A stretch of DNA of 64,000 nucleotides from JANRKB01 sp033763695 (lineage in GTDB: Bacteria; Planctomycetota; Phycisphaerae; Phycisphaerales; UBA1924). Shown here in pieces: positions 44,854-53,072 of the stretch. Position numbers and translations under genes: made by a program. Numbering within the stretch: position 1 is the stretch's first letter; every line of letters begins with the position of its first letter. The notes below the pieces were generated by a model. It was given only the letters and a program-made list of their open reading frames with translations. It was not told the origin of the DNA and made no database searches. The DNA lies in NCBI GenBank assembly GCA_033763695.1, contig JANRKB010000027.1:62001-126000 (forward strand), read 5' to 3'.

Positions 44854-45816
44854 TTACTTACCGGTGTTGGACGTGGTGATGCCGGTCGTCGGTGTACCGT
44901 CGATCTTCATCGCGTAGCGGCGACCGCCGATGTTGCGTTGCGCGACGCGGGAGACCCACTCCGCCGCGGCTTGCGCGATGGCCGGGCCCATCTGGGCCGC
45001 GGGTTCGGCGAAGCGAGGCGGATAGTCGCTCATCCCCAGCAGATCCTGCAGGACAAGCACCTGGCCGTGACACGTCGGACCGGCACCGATGCCGATGAGC
45101 GGGAGCGTGATCGACTTGAGCACGCGATCCGTCACCTCGTCGGGCACCGCCTCGATGAGCAGCATCTGCGCGCCCGCCGCTTCCATCGCGATCGCATCGC
45201 GGACGATCTGGTCCGCCTCGTCGCGCGTGCGGCCTGCGGCGCGATAGCCGCCGGTGATCGCCGAGGTCTGCGGACGGCTGCCGATGTGAGCACACACCGG
45301 GATCCCCGCGCGGGTCATCTTCTGGACCAACTTGGCGAACGACTCATCGACCTCGAGCTTGACGATGTCGGCCTGGCCCTGCGTGAGGAAGCGGGCCGCG
45401 TTGTGCAGCGCGTCGTTCTCGTCGGCCTGATACGACATGAACGGCATGTCGGCCATGATGAACGCGTCGGGAGCGCCACGCTTCACCGCGGCGGTCAGCG
45501 CCACCAGCACGTCCATCGGCATGTCGATCGTGCGGCGATGGCCGAGGATGACCTCAGCGGCCGAGTCACCGACCAGCAGCACCGGGACGCCGGCACGCTG
45601 CAGCCAGCGGGCTGTGGTGGCGTCGTAGCACGTCAGGCACGCAAACGCGGTCCCCGCCGCCATCATCTGGCGGATCGTCTTCATCGTGACCGGTGCGAGA
45701 AGGGGTTGAGGCGTTGGCGGGGTCAAACCGGATCCATTCGTGCCGGAGGGAGAGATGGCGCGGAGTGCGCTTGGAGGCATGTCCTCGTGCTCCTGATCCC
45801 GCGGTTTCTTTGCCAT
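44854..45816 (-). CDS. panB: 3-methyl-2-oxobutanoate hydroxymethyltransferase
   Basis: PanB, 320 aa, makes ketopantoate from 2-oxoisovalerate and methylene-tetrahydrofolate for pantothenate and CoA synthesis. Family landmarks are FACLTCYDATTARWLQRAGVPVLLVGDSAAEVILGH, ADMPFMSYQ, IPVCAHIGSRPQ and GIGAGPTCHGQVLVLQDLLG. Canonical PanB is about 265 aa; here there is an N-terminal extension of about 50 charged or Ser/Pro residues if the ATG at 45816 is used. ATG 45780, or the internal MKTIRQMM start, are alternatives. It lies between yebC and a convergent deacetylase, and panC is not present. Confidence 0.92.
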   Translation of the reverse strand: MAKKPRDQEHEDMPPSALRAISPSGTNGSGLTPPTPQPLLAPVTMKTIRQMMAAGTAFACLTCYDATTARWLQRAGVPVLLVGDSAAEVILGHRRTIDMPMDVLVALTAAVKRGAPDAFIMADMPFMSYQADENDALHNAARFLTQGQADIVKLEVDESFAKLVQKMTRAGIPVCAHIGSRPQTSAITGGYRAAGRTRDEADQIVRDAIAMEAAGAQMLLIEAVPDEVTDRVLKSITLPLIGIGAGPTCHGQVLVLQDLLGMSDYPPRFAEPAAQMGPAIAQAAAEWVSRVAQRNIGGRRYAMKIDGTPTTGITTSNTGK

Positions 45817-45975
45817 GGGAAGACTGTAGACATCGAGGAGCCGGGCACGAAAACTTGAGCGAAGCGTAAGTCCGCTTGGAGAAGAGAGATCCAAGCGATG
45901 AAACCGGACACGTCCGCGTCGCGTTATTGCGCGAAATCGAGTTATTGGGACGCTGTGCGACGGATCTCGATCCGC

Positions 45976-46707
45976 TCAAGCAAACTCGGCGTTGGTGTGC
46001 ACCTTTTGCACGTCATCGAGATCTTCGAGCTCTTCGATGAGCGATTGCACGGCTGCCGCGTTGTCGCCGCTGACCTGGACATGCGACTCGGGGACCAGCG
46101 TCAGTTCGGCTTGGGCGATCGTGAAGCCCGCCTTCTCCATCGCGTCCTTGACCTTGATGAACGCCGTCGGATCGGTCGTGATGACCCATGCCGAGTCTTC
46201 GCCTTCGGGTGCCTCGACATCCGTCGCGCCCGCGTCGATCGCGGCGTTCATGATCGCGTCCTCGTTGACGCCCGCGGGCTCGATGATGATCTGGCCGACG
46301 TGCTGGAACATGTACGACACGCAGCCGCTGGTGCCCAGATTGCCCTCGTTTTTGACAAAGGCTGTGCGGACGTCCGCGGCGGTGCGTGTGCGGTTGTCCG
46401 TCAGGCTGTCGACAATGACCGCGATGCCGCCGGGGGCGTAGCCCTCGTAGCGGACCGTCTCGTAGTTCGAGGTGTCTTCGCCGCCTGCGCCCTTTTTGAT
46501 CGCGCGCTCGATCACATCACGCGGCATGTTGGCGTAGCGGGCCTCGTCGATGGCGTAACGCAGCGTCAGGTTGAACGCGGGGTCCGGTCCGCCGTGCTTG
46601 GCGGCCACGATGATCGCCTTGGCGACCTTGGTCCACACCTTCCCGCGTCGCTTGTCAACGACCGCCTTGCGGTGCTTGATTTTGCTCCATTTGTTGTGGC
46701 CTGCCAA
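45976..46707 (-). CDS. yebC: YebC/PmpR (TACO1) family protein
   Basis: Protein of 243 aa, normal for YebC. It opens with the invariant AGHNKWSKIKHRK and contains RDVIERAIKKGAGG and YEGYAPGGIAVIVDSLTDNRTRTA. YebC proteins help ribosomes through difficult (for example proline-rich) sequences, and some have been described as regulators. The conserved N-terminus requires a TTG start at 46707, supported by AGGA about 8 nt upstream. It follows the TPR lipoprotein gene by 50 bp and probably ends the nusA-infB operon. Confidence 0.92.
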   Translation of the reverse strand: MAGHNKWSKIKHRKAVVDKRRGKVWTKVAKAIIVAAKHGGPDPAFNLTLRYAIDEARYANMPRDVIERAIKKGAGGEDTSNYETVRYEGYAPGGIAVIVDSLTDNRTRTAADVRTAFVKNEGNLGTSGCVSYMFQHVGQIIIEPAGVNEDAIMNAAIDAGATDVEAPEGEDSAWVITTDPTAFIKVKDAMEKAGFTIAQAELTLVPESHVQVSGDNAAAVQSLIEELEDLDDVQKVHTNAEFA

Positions 46708-46756
46708 GGTCAGATCCTCAAAAGAGCGAGCGGCACGCTCACGGATGCGGGTGAGT

Positions 46757-49700
46757 TCAAGGGAAGACGTAGCCTTCAGGCGGTGCGGGAATCACCCCGG
46801 AATCCGCGACGGGCGGGGCCTTGCTGAGCGAAAGCGCGGTCAGCTTCGCGTTGATCGAATCGACGCGGGCCTTGAGGCGATCCAGCGCGGGCGAGGAAGG
46901 CGCGGGCGTGGGAGCGCCGCTGCGCCGCGCGGCATTCTCGCGCAGTTGCGATTCCACCAGGTCGATCTGGCCGTGCAAGAGATCAAGCGCCTGCTTCCAG
47001 CGCATCCGAGCATCGTCGGGCTTGCCCGCCTTGAAGTACGCATCGCCAAGATGGTCGAGCATCTCTTCGTTGGTATCGCCTTCGAGGTCGGTGGCGCGGA
47101 GCAGCAGCGAAAGCGCACCTTCGAGAATCACCTTGCCGCTCGCATCGACGCGATCATTGATCACACCTTGCTTGTAGCGCAGCCACGCCAGTGAATCCAT
47201 GATGTTGGCCGCGGACGGCTCCGAGCGATACGCACGCTCAATGAACAGCGCGGCATCATCCAGCTTGCGACCCGCATCGAGCAGGAAGTAGCCGAGATTG
47301 TTGTTGGTCATCGCGTGCGTCGGATCGATCTTGAGCGCTTCGCGATAGAACCCCTCGGCGGCCTCGTCGCGACCGGCGGACGTCGCGTAGTTGCCCAGCG
47401 CGTGGAAGAACTCGACGCGCGCGCCGCTGGGCGAGATGTTTTCCAGCCCACCCAGCGCGGCATTGGATTGAACAAACGTGAGCAGACGCGATTCGCCGAT
47501 CGACGCGGCGAGATCAATGCCATCGGGCGCGGTTCCGAACTGTCCCGTCAGTGCCACCGCGAGATCGGTGAGCTCCCGCGCGGGCGTTGTCAGCGAGGGG
47601 AACGCAGCCACCAGCAGACGAAGCGTGTTGGCACGGTCGCCGCTTGAGAAGAGCGTCTGGGCGGCACGCCGAACGCCCGCTTCGGCGCGATTCTCGTCCG
47701 AAGCTCCGATCGCCTTCACTGTTTCAGCGATCGCGGCCCGATCATCGGGGCGCTGACGGGCGAGCAGCGCGAGGCGAACATCCTGCAGCGACGGAGCGAG
47801 CGGAATGCCACGCGCCGCGGCAAGATCCATCAGCGCAAGCGCACGCGTGCCGGTTCCGGCATCGGGCTTGAGTTCATCTTGGGCCGCGCGGCTCACGAGG
47901 GCGGAGATCCGCTGCGACTGCTCGGCGCTCAGTGCGATGTCCGCCGGAAGTGAGCGGCCCAGAGCATCGGCGGCCTCACCCCCGCGGCCGGCGCGAACGA
48001 GCGCTTCGGCACGCTCGATGCCCGCATCGATCGTCGGCGGCATCGCAGCCAGCCGCTGCAGCGCCATCTCGTCGGCGTCCTCCGGGCGATTCAGCCCCTC
48101 GCGGATGATCCGCTCGCGCAAGCGGGCGAGATCCGGGATGGGCATGGTCTTCAGACGATCTGCAAGGGCCGCTTCCGCCTTGGCGGCGTCGCCGCTGGCG
48201 GTCTGAACGCGGGCGAGTCCGGCGAGAAGCCAAGGCGACTCGGGATGCGACGCAAGCTTGCGTTCCAGCCAGCGAGCCGCACGTTCAAGCGTGGCGTTCG
48301 ACGCCGTGTGTCCGGCGTTCTGCTCGGTCGCGGCCTGCCGTTCCCATGCAGTGACCAGCGCGTCCACATCATCGGGTGCGGGCGTGCCTTGCTCGGCGAT
48401 GCTGACGAACGCCGTTTCTGCCTGCGACCACAGTCCGGCACGCAGCAGTTCACGCGCGGCCAGTTCGCGAATCACGCGACTTGACGGTTCTGCCTCACGA
48501 ATCCCACGAATTAGCGCGGCGAGTTTCTCGTCGCTCGCGAGCGGTGACGGCGGCGAATACACGCTCACCAGCGACTGCGCCGCCTGCTCGTTCGCGGGCT
48601 CCTTCGCGAGCACCGCACGAAGGAAACGCTCGGTCCGCTCGGCATTGCCGCCGCGGAGTGCCAGTTCCGCTGCGAGCATCAACTGCGGAACGGTTGCAGC
48701 ATCGCTTGTCACGACAGGCGCAAGGGCAGCGGCGGCGTCGGCATACCGCTGCAGCGCGCGCAGGGCGCGTGCTCGCGGATATGCCGCGTCCGAAGGGATC
48801 TGATTCAGTGCGGCAGCCGCTTCGGCGTACCGACCCAGCTTGGTGGCCAGTTCCGTGCGATCCGCGGCGGCGTCAGCCGTTGCAACGCCAGCCGCCTCGA
48901 CGTTGGCCCACGCCCGATCCGCGAGTCCGAGCTTCTGCAGCGCATGTGCCGCGACCAATCGACTCGTGCGACGGTTGTCGGATTCCAGTGCGCCGATCGA
49001 TCGCAGCAGGTCAACGCCCTCGGCGATCAACGTCTCGCTGTAGAGCTCGGCAAGGTCAGGCCGCGCTTCCGCGAGCGTGCCAAGTTCGGCGGCCCGCTGC
49101 TGCGCCTGCTGCGCTGTTGGTTCCTTGGTCTCGCCACCAATACGCGCCAGCAGTTCGCTGAGTGCGTCGGTGTCCGTCGGAGCCGCGGTCAAGTGCTCGC
49201 GCAGAACCTGTCGCGCGGCGTCGCCCTCGAGCGCGGCGGCACGCGCCCGCAGCAACCGAGCCTTCGCCGACGCCGGCCACGAAGCGCCGTAGGACTTCTG
49301 AACCTGCGCGAGCGCGTCGGAGAGCGGCTGGGCGATCTCATCAAGACGCGAGAGCCAACGAATCAGCCCAAGCTGGCGCTCATCAAGCTGGCCCTTCACC
49401 CGCACGATGTCATCCAGCAGCACGAGCGAGCCTTCGGCAGGGCGACCGAGTCGCGCGAGCGTGTCGACGCGGCGCAGCAAGACCGCGCCGGGGTCGATGC
49501 TGTCCCACATCGCCGCCGCCCGATACGCCTCCGCCGCGTCCTCGGGTCGACCGAGCCGCAGCGACAGATCGCCCGCGCGTTGGAGGAGTTCTGCACGTCG
49601 GCGATAGAGATCCGCAAGCTCGTTGCGGAATGCAGTGGCTTGCGTGAACTGCGCGGGCATTCCCTGCATGCCAGCAAGCAGCCGCCGCGCCGCATCGAGA

Positions 49701-50509
49701 TAGCCAAGGTCGGCGAGCGCCTCGCCCAGGTCAGCAGTAATGATCCATTGCAGGCCGGCGTCGTCGCCGACATCGGGGCAGTTGCGTGCCGCGTGCAGAA
49801 GGCCCACGGCAGTGTCCAAGCGGCGTGAGCGCAGCGCTTCGCGACCCAGCGCCGCAAAGAGCCGTGCTTCTCGCGAGCCGAAGCGAATCGCCTGCTGCCA
49901 TGCGCCAAGCGCGGACGGGCGGCGTCCCGCGGCGGCGTATACATCGCCGATGCCGCGCCAGACCTGGGGTGACTGCGCATCGAGCGACTTGGCCTGCATC
50001 AGATCGTTGAGCGCATCCTCAAACTTGTTGTCGGCGAGCTTCTGCGACGCACGCACATACAGCCGCGACGCATCCGCCTGAGCGTCAAGATCGGGCTCCT
50101 GATCGGGCGTCCGCGGCGGCGCCGTCTCAACCACAAACTCCTTCGTCGCGCTCGCGATCGCCTCATCAAGCGACATCGTCGCTTGCGAGCCCGGCTGTCG
50201 CTGCGATTCATCCAGCACCTGCACGGCGTCTGTGTCGATGCCCGGCGCGGCAGGCAGAGCCAGCGCCGCAGTCGCGGGCTTGGACCTTTGCTCCTCAGCC
50301 ATCGCCTTCAGCGTTGCGATCGCATCGGCAGTCGGTGCGGCGGAACTCGCCGTCGTTCGCGTTCCGCCTGCACAACCAACCAGCGTCATGGGCACGAGCA
50401 CCGCAGACGCGATGGCCGCGTGCAGCACCGTTGAACGAAGGAGTGACGTCCCTGTGGCGATCTGGCGAGAGCCGCCGCGCTGGGATGGGTTGTTGCTGCC
50501 GTGCTTCAC
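46757..50509 (-). CDS. Large TPR-repeat lipoprotein
   Basis: Protein of 1250 aa with a signal peptide and lipobox (TLVGC), then an almost continuous array of TPR-like helical hairpins. Recognisable units include AAGRRPSALGAWQQAIRFGS, LGRPEDAAEAYRAAAMWDS and FYREALKIDPTHAMTNNNLG. It is probably a surface or periplasmic scaffold; no enzyme domain is seen. The GTG at 50509 with GGAG 7 nt upstream fixes the start; a longer open frame running back into the neighbouring gene is Arg/Pro-rich and not coding. It sits in the rbfA-to-yebC part of the operon, 76 bp after the HhH-GPD-like gene. Confidence 0.8.
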   Translation of the reverse strand: MKHGSNNPSQRGGSRQIATGTSLLRSTVLHAAIASAVLVPMTLVGCAGGTRTTASSAAPTADAIATLKAMAEEQRSKPATAALALPAAPGIDTDAVQVLDESQRQPGSQATMSLDEAIASATKEFVVETAPPRTPDQEPDLDAQADASRLYVRASQKLADNKFEDALNDLMQAKSLDAQSPQVWRGIGDVYAAAGRRPSALGAWQQAIRFGSREARLFAALGREALRSRRLDTAVGLLHAARNCPDVGDDAGLQWIITADLGEALADLGYLDAARRLLAGMQGMPAQFTQATAFRNELADLYRRRAELLQRAGDLSLRLGRPEDAAEAYRAAAMWDSIDPGAVLLRRVDTLARLGRPAEGSLVLLDDIVRVKGQLDERQLGLIRWLSRLDEIAQPLSDALAQVQKSYGASWPASAKARLLRARAAALEGDAARQVLREHLTAAPTDTDALSELLARIGGETKEPTAQQAQQRAAELGTLAEARPDLAELYSETLIAEGVDLLRSIGALESDNRRTSRLVAAHALQKLGLADRAWANVEAAGVATADAAADRTELATKLGRYAEAAAALNQIPSDAAYPRARALRALQRYADAAAALAPVVTSDAATVPQLMLAAELALRGGNAERTERFLRAVLAKEPANEQAAQSLVSVYSPPSPLASDEKLAALIRGIREAEPSSRVIRELAARELLRAGLWSQAETAFVSIAEQGTPAPDDVDALVTAWERQAATEQNAGHTASNATLERAARWLERKLASHPESPWLLAGLARVQTASGDAAKAEAALADRLKTMPIPDLARLRERIIREGLNRPEDADEMALQRLAAMPPTIDAGIERAEALVRAGRGGEAADALGRSLPADIALSAEQSQRISALVSRAAQDELKPDAGTGTRALALMDLAAARGIPLAPSLQDVRLALLARQRPDDRAAIAETVKAIGASDENRAEAGVRRAAQTLFSSGDRANTLRLLVAAFPSLTTPARELTDLAVALTGQFGTAPDGIDLAASIGESRLLTFVQSNAALGGLENISPSGARVEFFHALGNYATSAGRDEAAEGFYREALKIDPTHAMTNNNLGYFLLDAGRKLDDAALFIERAYRSEPSAANIMDSLAWLRYKQGVINDRVDASGKVILEGALSLLLRATDLEGDTNEEMLDHLGDAYFKAGKPDDARMRWKQALDLLHGQIDLVESQLRENAARRSGAPTPAPSSPALDRLKARVDSINAKLTALSLSKAPPVADSGVIPAPPEGYVFP

Positions 50510-50585
50510 CCGCGATCTCCGTGTGGGTTCCGTGGCAATCAGACGAGCGTCAGCGTGCCGCGGCGTGCGAATCCATGCGCGTCGC

Positions 50586-51671
50586 TCAGCGACCCTTTGT
50601 CTTGCCGGTCTTGGCTGACCGCGATGCCTTGGTCGTCTTGGTGGCGCGTGCGGCGGACTTGGCCTCCGCGTTCTTGGAGTCGCCGCCTTTGCGTTCCGCC
50701 TTCGCCTCAGACTTGGCTTCCGCCCTCGTCTCGGGCTTGGCTTCGGGGGCGGGCTTGCCGCTCGCGCGGGCGACAGCGGCGCTGCGTGCCGCGGCTCGCG
50801 CTTCTTGAACAGCCTCTTCAAGCCCGTATGGGTCCAGCGGCCGCTTCTCACGCTTGGGCGCCGAACCCTTCTCGTCCGACCACGCTTGCAGCAGCAACGC
50901 CGTCTCCTGTGCGTCGGCGGCACGGATCTGCCGCTCCAGCCACGAGCCGACTTCCGCCGGATCGGTCATGTCCTTGTCGATGGCGCCTTCGTCCGCGAGC
51001 AGTTCAACAAGCCGGCTGTCACACGGAATGGCGTGCCCGCCGAAGCCGAAGACGAACATGCGAGCCGCCACGAACGCCGGGATGCCGTCGAGCGAATCGA
51101 GATAGCCGCGTGTGTCGCGCTTTCCGGACTGGGCGAGATGCGCGAGTCGCATCCCGTGCTCTCGCTTGTAGAGATCATGCAGCGTCGCACGCAGTCGCTG
51201 CGCACGTTCCCAGGCTCGCGGATAGCGCTCGCCGAGCACTTCCGCGAGTTCATCCGCGAGGCAGACGCGTAGCTCATTGAGATCAACGAACGTCTCGCAC
51301 AGCCGCTTCATCAGGTTGCGGGCCTGTGTGGTGCCCGAATCCCACAGCAGGAACGAGTACACGAGCTCATGCACCAGCGGGTCTTCGTCCGGCGTCGCCA
51401 CGACGGGTGCTGCCGCGGGGGGGTGCGAAGCCGCCGGGGTCTGCGTCGATGATTCTGTCTCGGTGTCTTCGTCGCCATCCGCGTGTTCGACCGAGCCAAC
51501 GTCGACGTTCGCGGCGACGGGCTCGGGGGCGGGAGCGTGGGCGGCCAGGTGCGCGGGCGTCAGCTTGGTCGCGAGCCACGCGTTGATCGGCTGGTGCAGC
51601 AGTTCGCCGTGCTGGCTCTTGAGCTTCTTCAGGAGCGAGGTAAGGGCCTTGGATGGATCTGCTGGACTCAC
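50586..51671 (-). CDS. HhH-GPD/endonuclease-III-like protein, degenerate
   Basis: Protein of 361 aa. The middle (about 100-270) has the layout of a helix-hairpin-helix DNA glycosylase: DPLVHELVYSFLLWDSGTTQARNLM, then YLDSLDGIPAFVAARMFVFGFGGHAIPCDSR. The hairpin (LDGIPAFVAAR) and the Asp of PCDSR line up with endonuclease III LPGVGxKTA and VDTHV. The catalytic lysine position is not a lysine and the four iron-sulfur cysteines are missing, so it may bind DNA or RNA without glycosylase activity. The C-terminal 90 residues are Lys/Ala/Glu-rich and histone-like. The GTG at 51671 overlaps the rbfA stop (GTGA), so it is co-translated with rbfA. Confidence 0.6.
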   Translation of the reverse strand: MSPADPSKALTSLLKKLKSQHGELLHQPINAWLATKLTPAHLAAHAPAPEPVAANVDVGSVEHADGDEDTETESSTQTPAASHPPAAAPVVATPDEDPLVHELVYSFLLWDSGTTQARNLMKRLCETFVDLNELRVCLADELAEVLGERYPRAWERAQRLRATLHDLYKREHGMRLAHLAQSGKRDTRGYLDSLDGIPAFVAARMFVFGFGGHAIPCDSRLVELLADEGAIDKDMTDPAEVGSWLERQIRAADAQETALLLQAWSDEKGSAPKREKRPLDPYGLEEAVQEARAAARSAAVARASGKPAPEAKPETRAEAKSEAKAERKGGDSKNAEAKSAARATKTTKASRSAKTGKTKGR

Positions 51672-52222
51672 TGAGGCTGTCCCTTCCCGTGTGCATCGGC
51701 GGAGTCGGACTGCGTCGAACGCTTGAGCCAACCGCCGCCCGCGGCGGCGTTTGCAGCGCCCGGAGTGGGAGCAGCCGCGGCTGAACTCTTCGCCGATTCT
51801 TGGCCGGTGGAGTCGGGCGCGTCGGGTTTGCCCGCGCTTTCTGGCGAAGGCGGCTGGATGCCTTGGGCGAGCAGAGCTTCACGCTCTGCCGCGACTTTGG
51901 CGAGAGCGTCGATCACCGCCGCCTGCTTCTTGACCTGGTGGTCGATCTTGAAGTGCAAGTGGGGGAGGTGGCGGCCCTGGATGACCTCGCCGAGCTTCTT
52001 GCGCAGGAATCCGGCGGCGTGCGTCAGGCCGTGGAGCGTGAGCTTCTCAGCGTCCTCAGGCATGACCGAGACATACAACGTCGCTTCACGCAGATCTTCG
52101 CTGACCTTGACGCTGGTGACAGTGACCATGCCGCTGACGCGTGGGTCCTGCAGGCCGCGATCAAGGCACTTCTGCACCGTCTCGCGGATGACGCTTTCGA
52201 GCTGTTGGGGACGCTTGTTCAC
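51668..52222 (-). CDS. rbfA: Ribosome-binding factor A
   Basis: RbfA, 184 aa, a KH-fold factor for 30S maturation and 16S 5'-end processing. The core is RPQQLESVIRETVQKCL, DPRVSGMVTVTSVKVSEDLREATLYVSVM and the C-terminal RHLPHLHFKID strand. An Ala/Pro/Ser-rich tail of about 60 residues follows, longer than in most bacteria. The start is a GTG at 52222. It is separated from the DUF503 gene by 158 bp of low-complexity, GA-rich sequence rather than the usual tight junction. Confidence 0.92.
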   Translation of the reverse strand: MNKRPQQLESVIRETVQKCLDRGLQDPRVSGMVTVTSVKVSEDLREATLYVSVMPEDAEKLTLHGLTHAAGFLRKKLGEVIQGRHLPHLHFKIDHQVKKQAAVIDALAKVAAEREALLAQGIQPPSPESAGKPDAPDSTGQESAKSSAAAAPTPGAANAAAGGGWLKRSTQSDSADAHGKGQPQ

Positions 52223-52380
52223 TGCGGCTGCTCTTTCAGAAGTTCAGAAGACCAAAGGCTAAAGACCGGAACAGGGCGGAAGCGGAGGCGGTAGCAAGGA
52301 ATGAATCAATCAAAGGCGGCGAATCAAAGAGACGAGAGCCATTCACGACATTTCGCGAAGTTTCCTGCCTCTTTATCCTC

Positions 52381-52845
52381 TCACCTCTGAGACTGTTCCT
52401 TCTCTCTGTCGCCACTGTGTTCCTCACGCGCTTCGTGTTCGTTCGGACTCTCCGCCGCGTCGCGTGTCGGTTCATCCATGTACGCCAGCATCTCCTTGGC
52501 GAGGGCGTCCTCATCCGGGCCTTCGTCCGCGGCCAGATCTGCCTCCAGCCCAACATCCGCGGCATCAATCACGCGGCGGGTGATTGACGCGACTTCGGCG
52601 TCGTGCAACTGACGCAGCTTGGTCGAGATCCGATCCAGCGTCTCGCCGATGTATTTGCCGTCGTGGCCCACCAGCGCAAGGCCGAGCACCGCGCTGTTGA
52701 GGATGTCGTGCTGCGAAACTTCAGCGATCGAGACCATGTGCTCGCGATGGAGCCGGTCCTTCACGCTCTTGATCACGCGGCGTTTGTCCTTGAGGGACTC
52801 CGAGCCGTGGACGAGCAGGTGAACTTGGAGCAGTCCGATGAGCAT
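52381..52845 (-). CDS. ylxP: DUF503 (YlxP-like) protein
   Basis: Protein of 154 aa. The N-terminal 90 residues match DUF503: MLIGLLQVHLLVHGSESLKDKRRVIKSVKDRL and NSAVLGLALVGHDGKYIGETLDRI. An acidic, Glu/Asp/Arg-rich tail of about 50 aa is lineage-specific. In Bacillus the YlxP gene lies between infB and rbfA, exactly as here, which supports the call and suggests a ribosome-assembly-linked role. The start at 52845 is the first codon of the conserved domain. Confidence 0.88.
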   Translation of the reverse strand: MLIGLLQVHLLVHGSESLKDKRRVIKSVKDRLHREHMVSIAEVSQHDILNSAVLGLALVGHDGKYIGETLDRISTKLRQLHDAEVASITRRVIDAADVGLEADLAADEGPDEDALAKEMLAYMDEPTRDAAESPNEHEAREEHSGDREKEQSQR

Positions 52846-53072
52846 TTGGGGCAACGATGAAGAGACGAAGTTCCGAAGAGACGAGGTGCGCAAAGCAAGC
52901 GGCGTCGAGGTGGCGAAGCAACAGAAGGTGTGCCGCAAGGCGACGCGGCCTTCTTGGGTCGATGGGGGGAGGAGGGGGTGAATCGGGTTCTTCACCCACT
53001 CACCCGCCCACTTCCATCACCCACTCACGGCTTGGAAGCACTTTGCCACTTCGCCAGTCTGTCACTTCTGGC
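52846..53072 (-). repeat. Low-complexity spacer between infB and DUF503
   Basis: Read on the minus strand it has TTTGCGCACCTCGTCTCTTC, similar to the CGTCTCTT array at 18103-18142, and (G/A)TGGCGAAGTGGCA-type units similar to the spacer at 15940-15970, plus a homopurine/homopyrimidine tract. No convincing gene. Confidence 0.45.
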
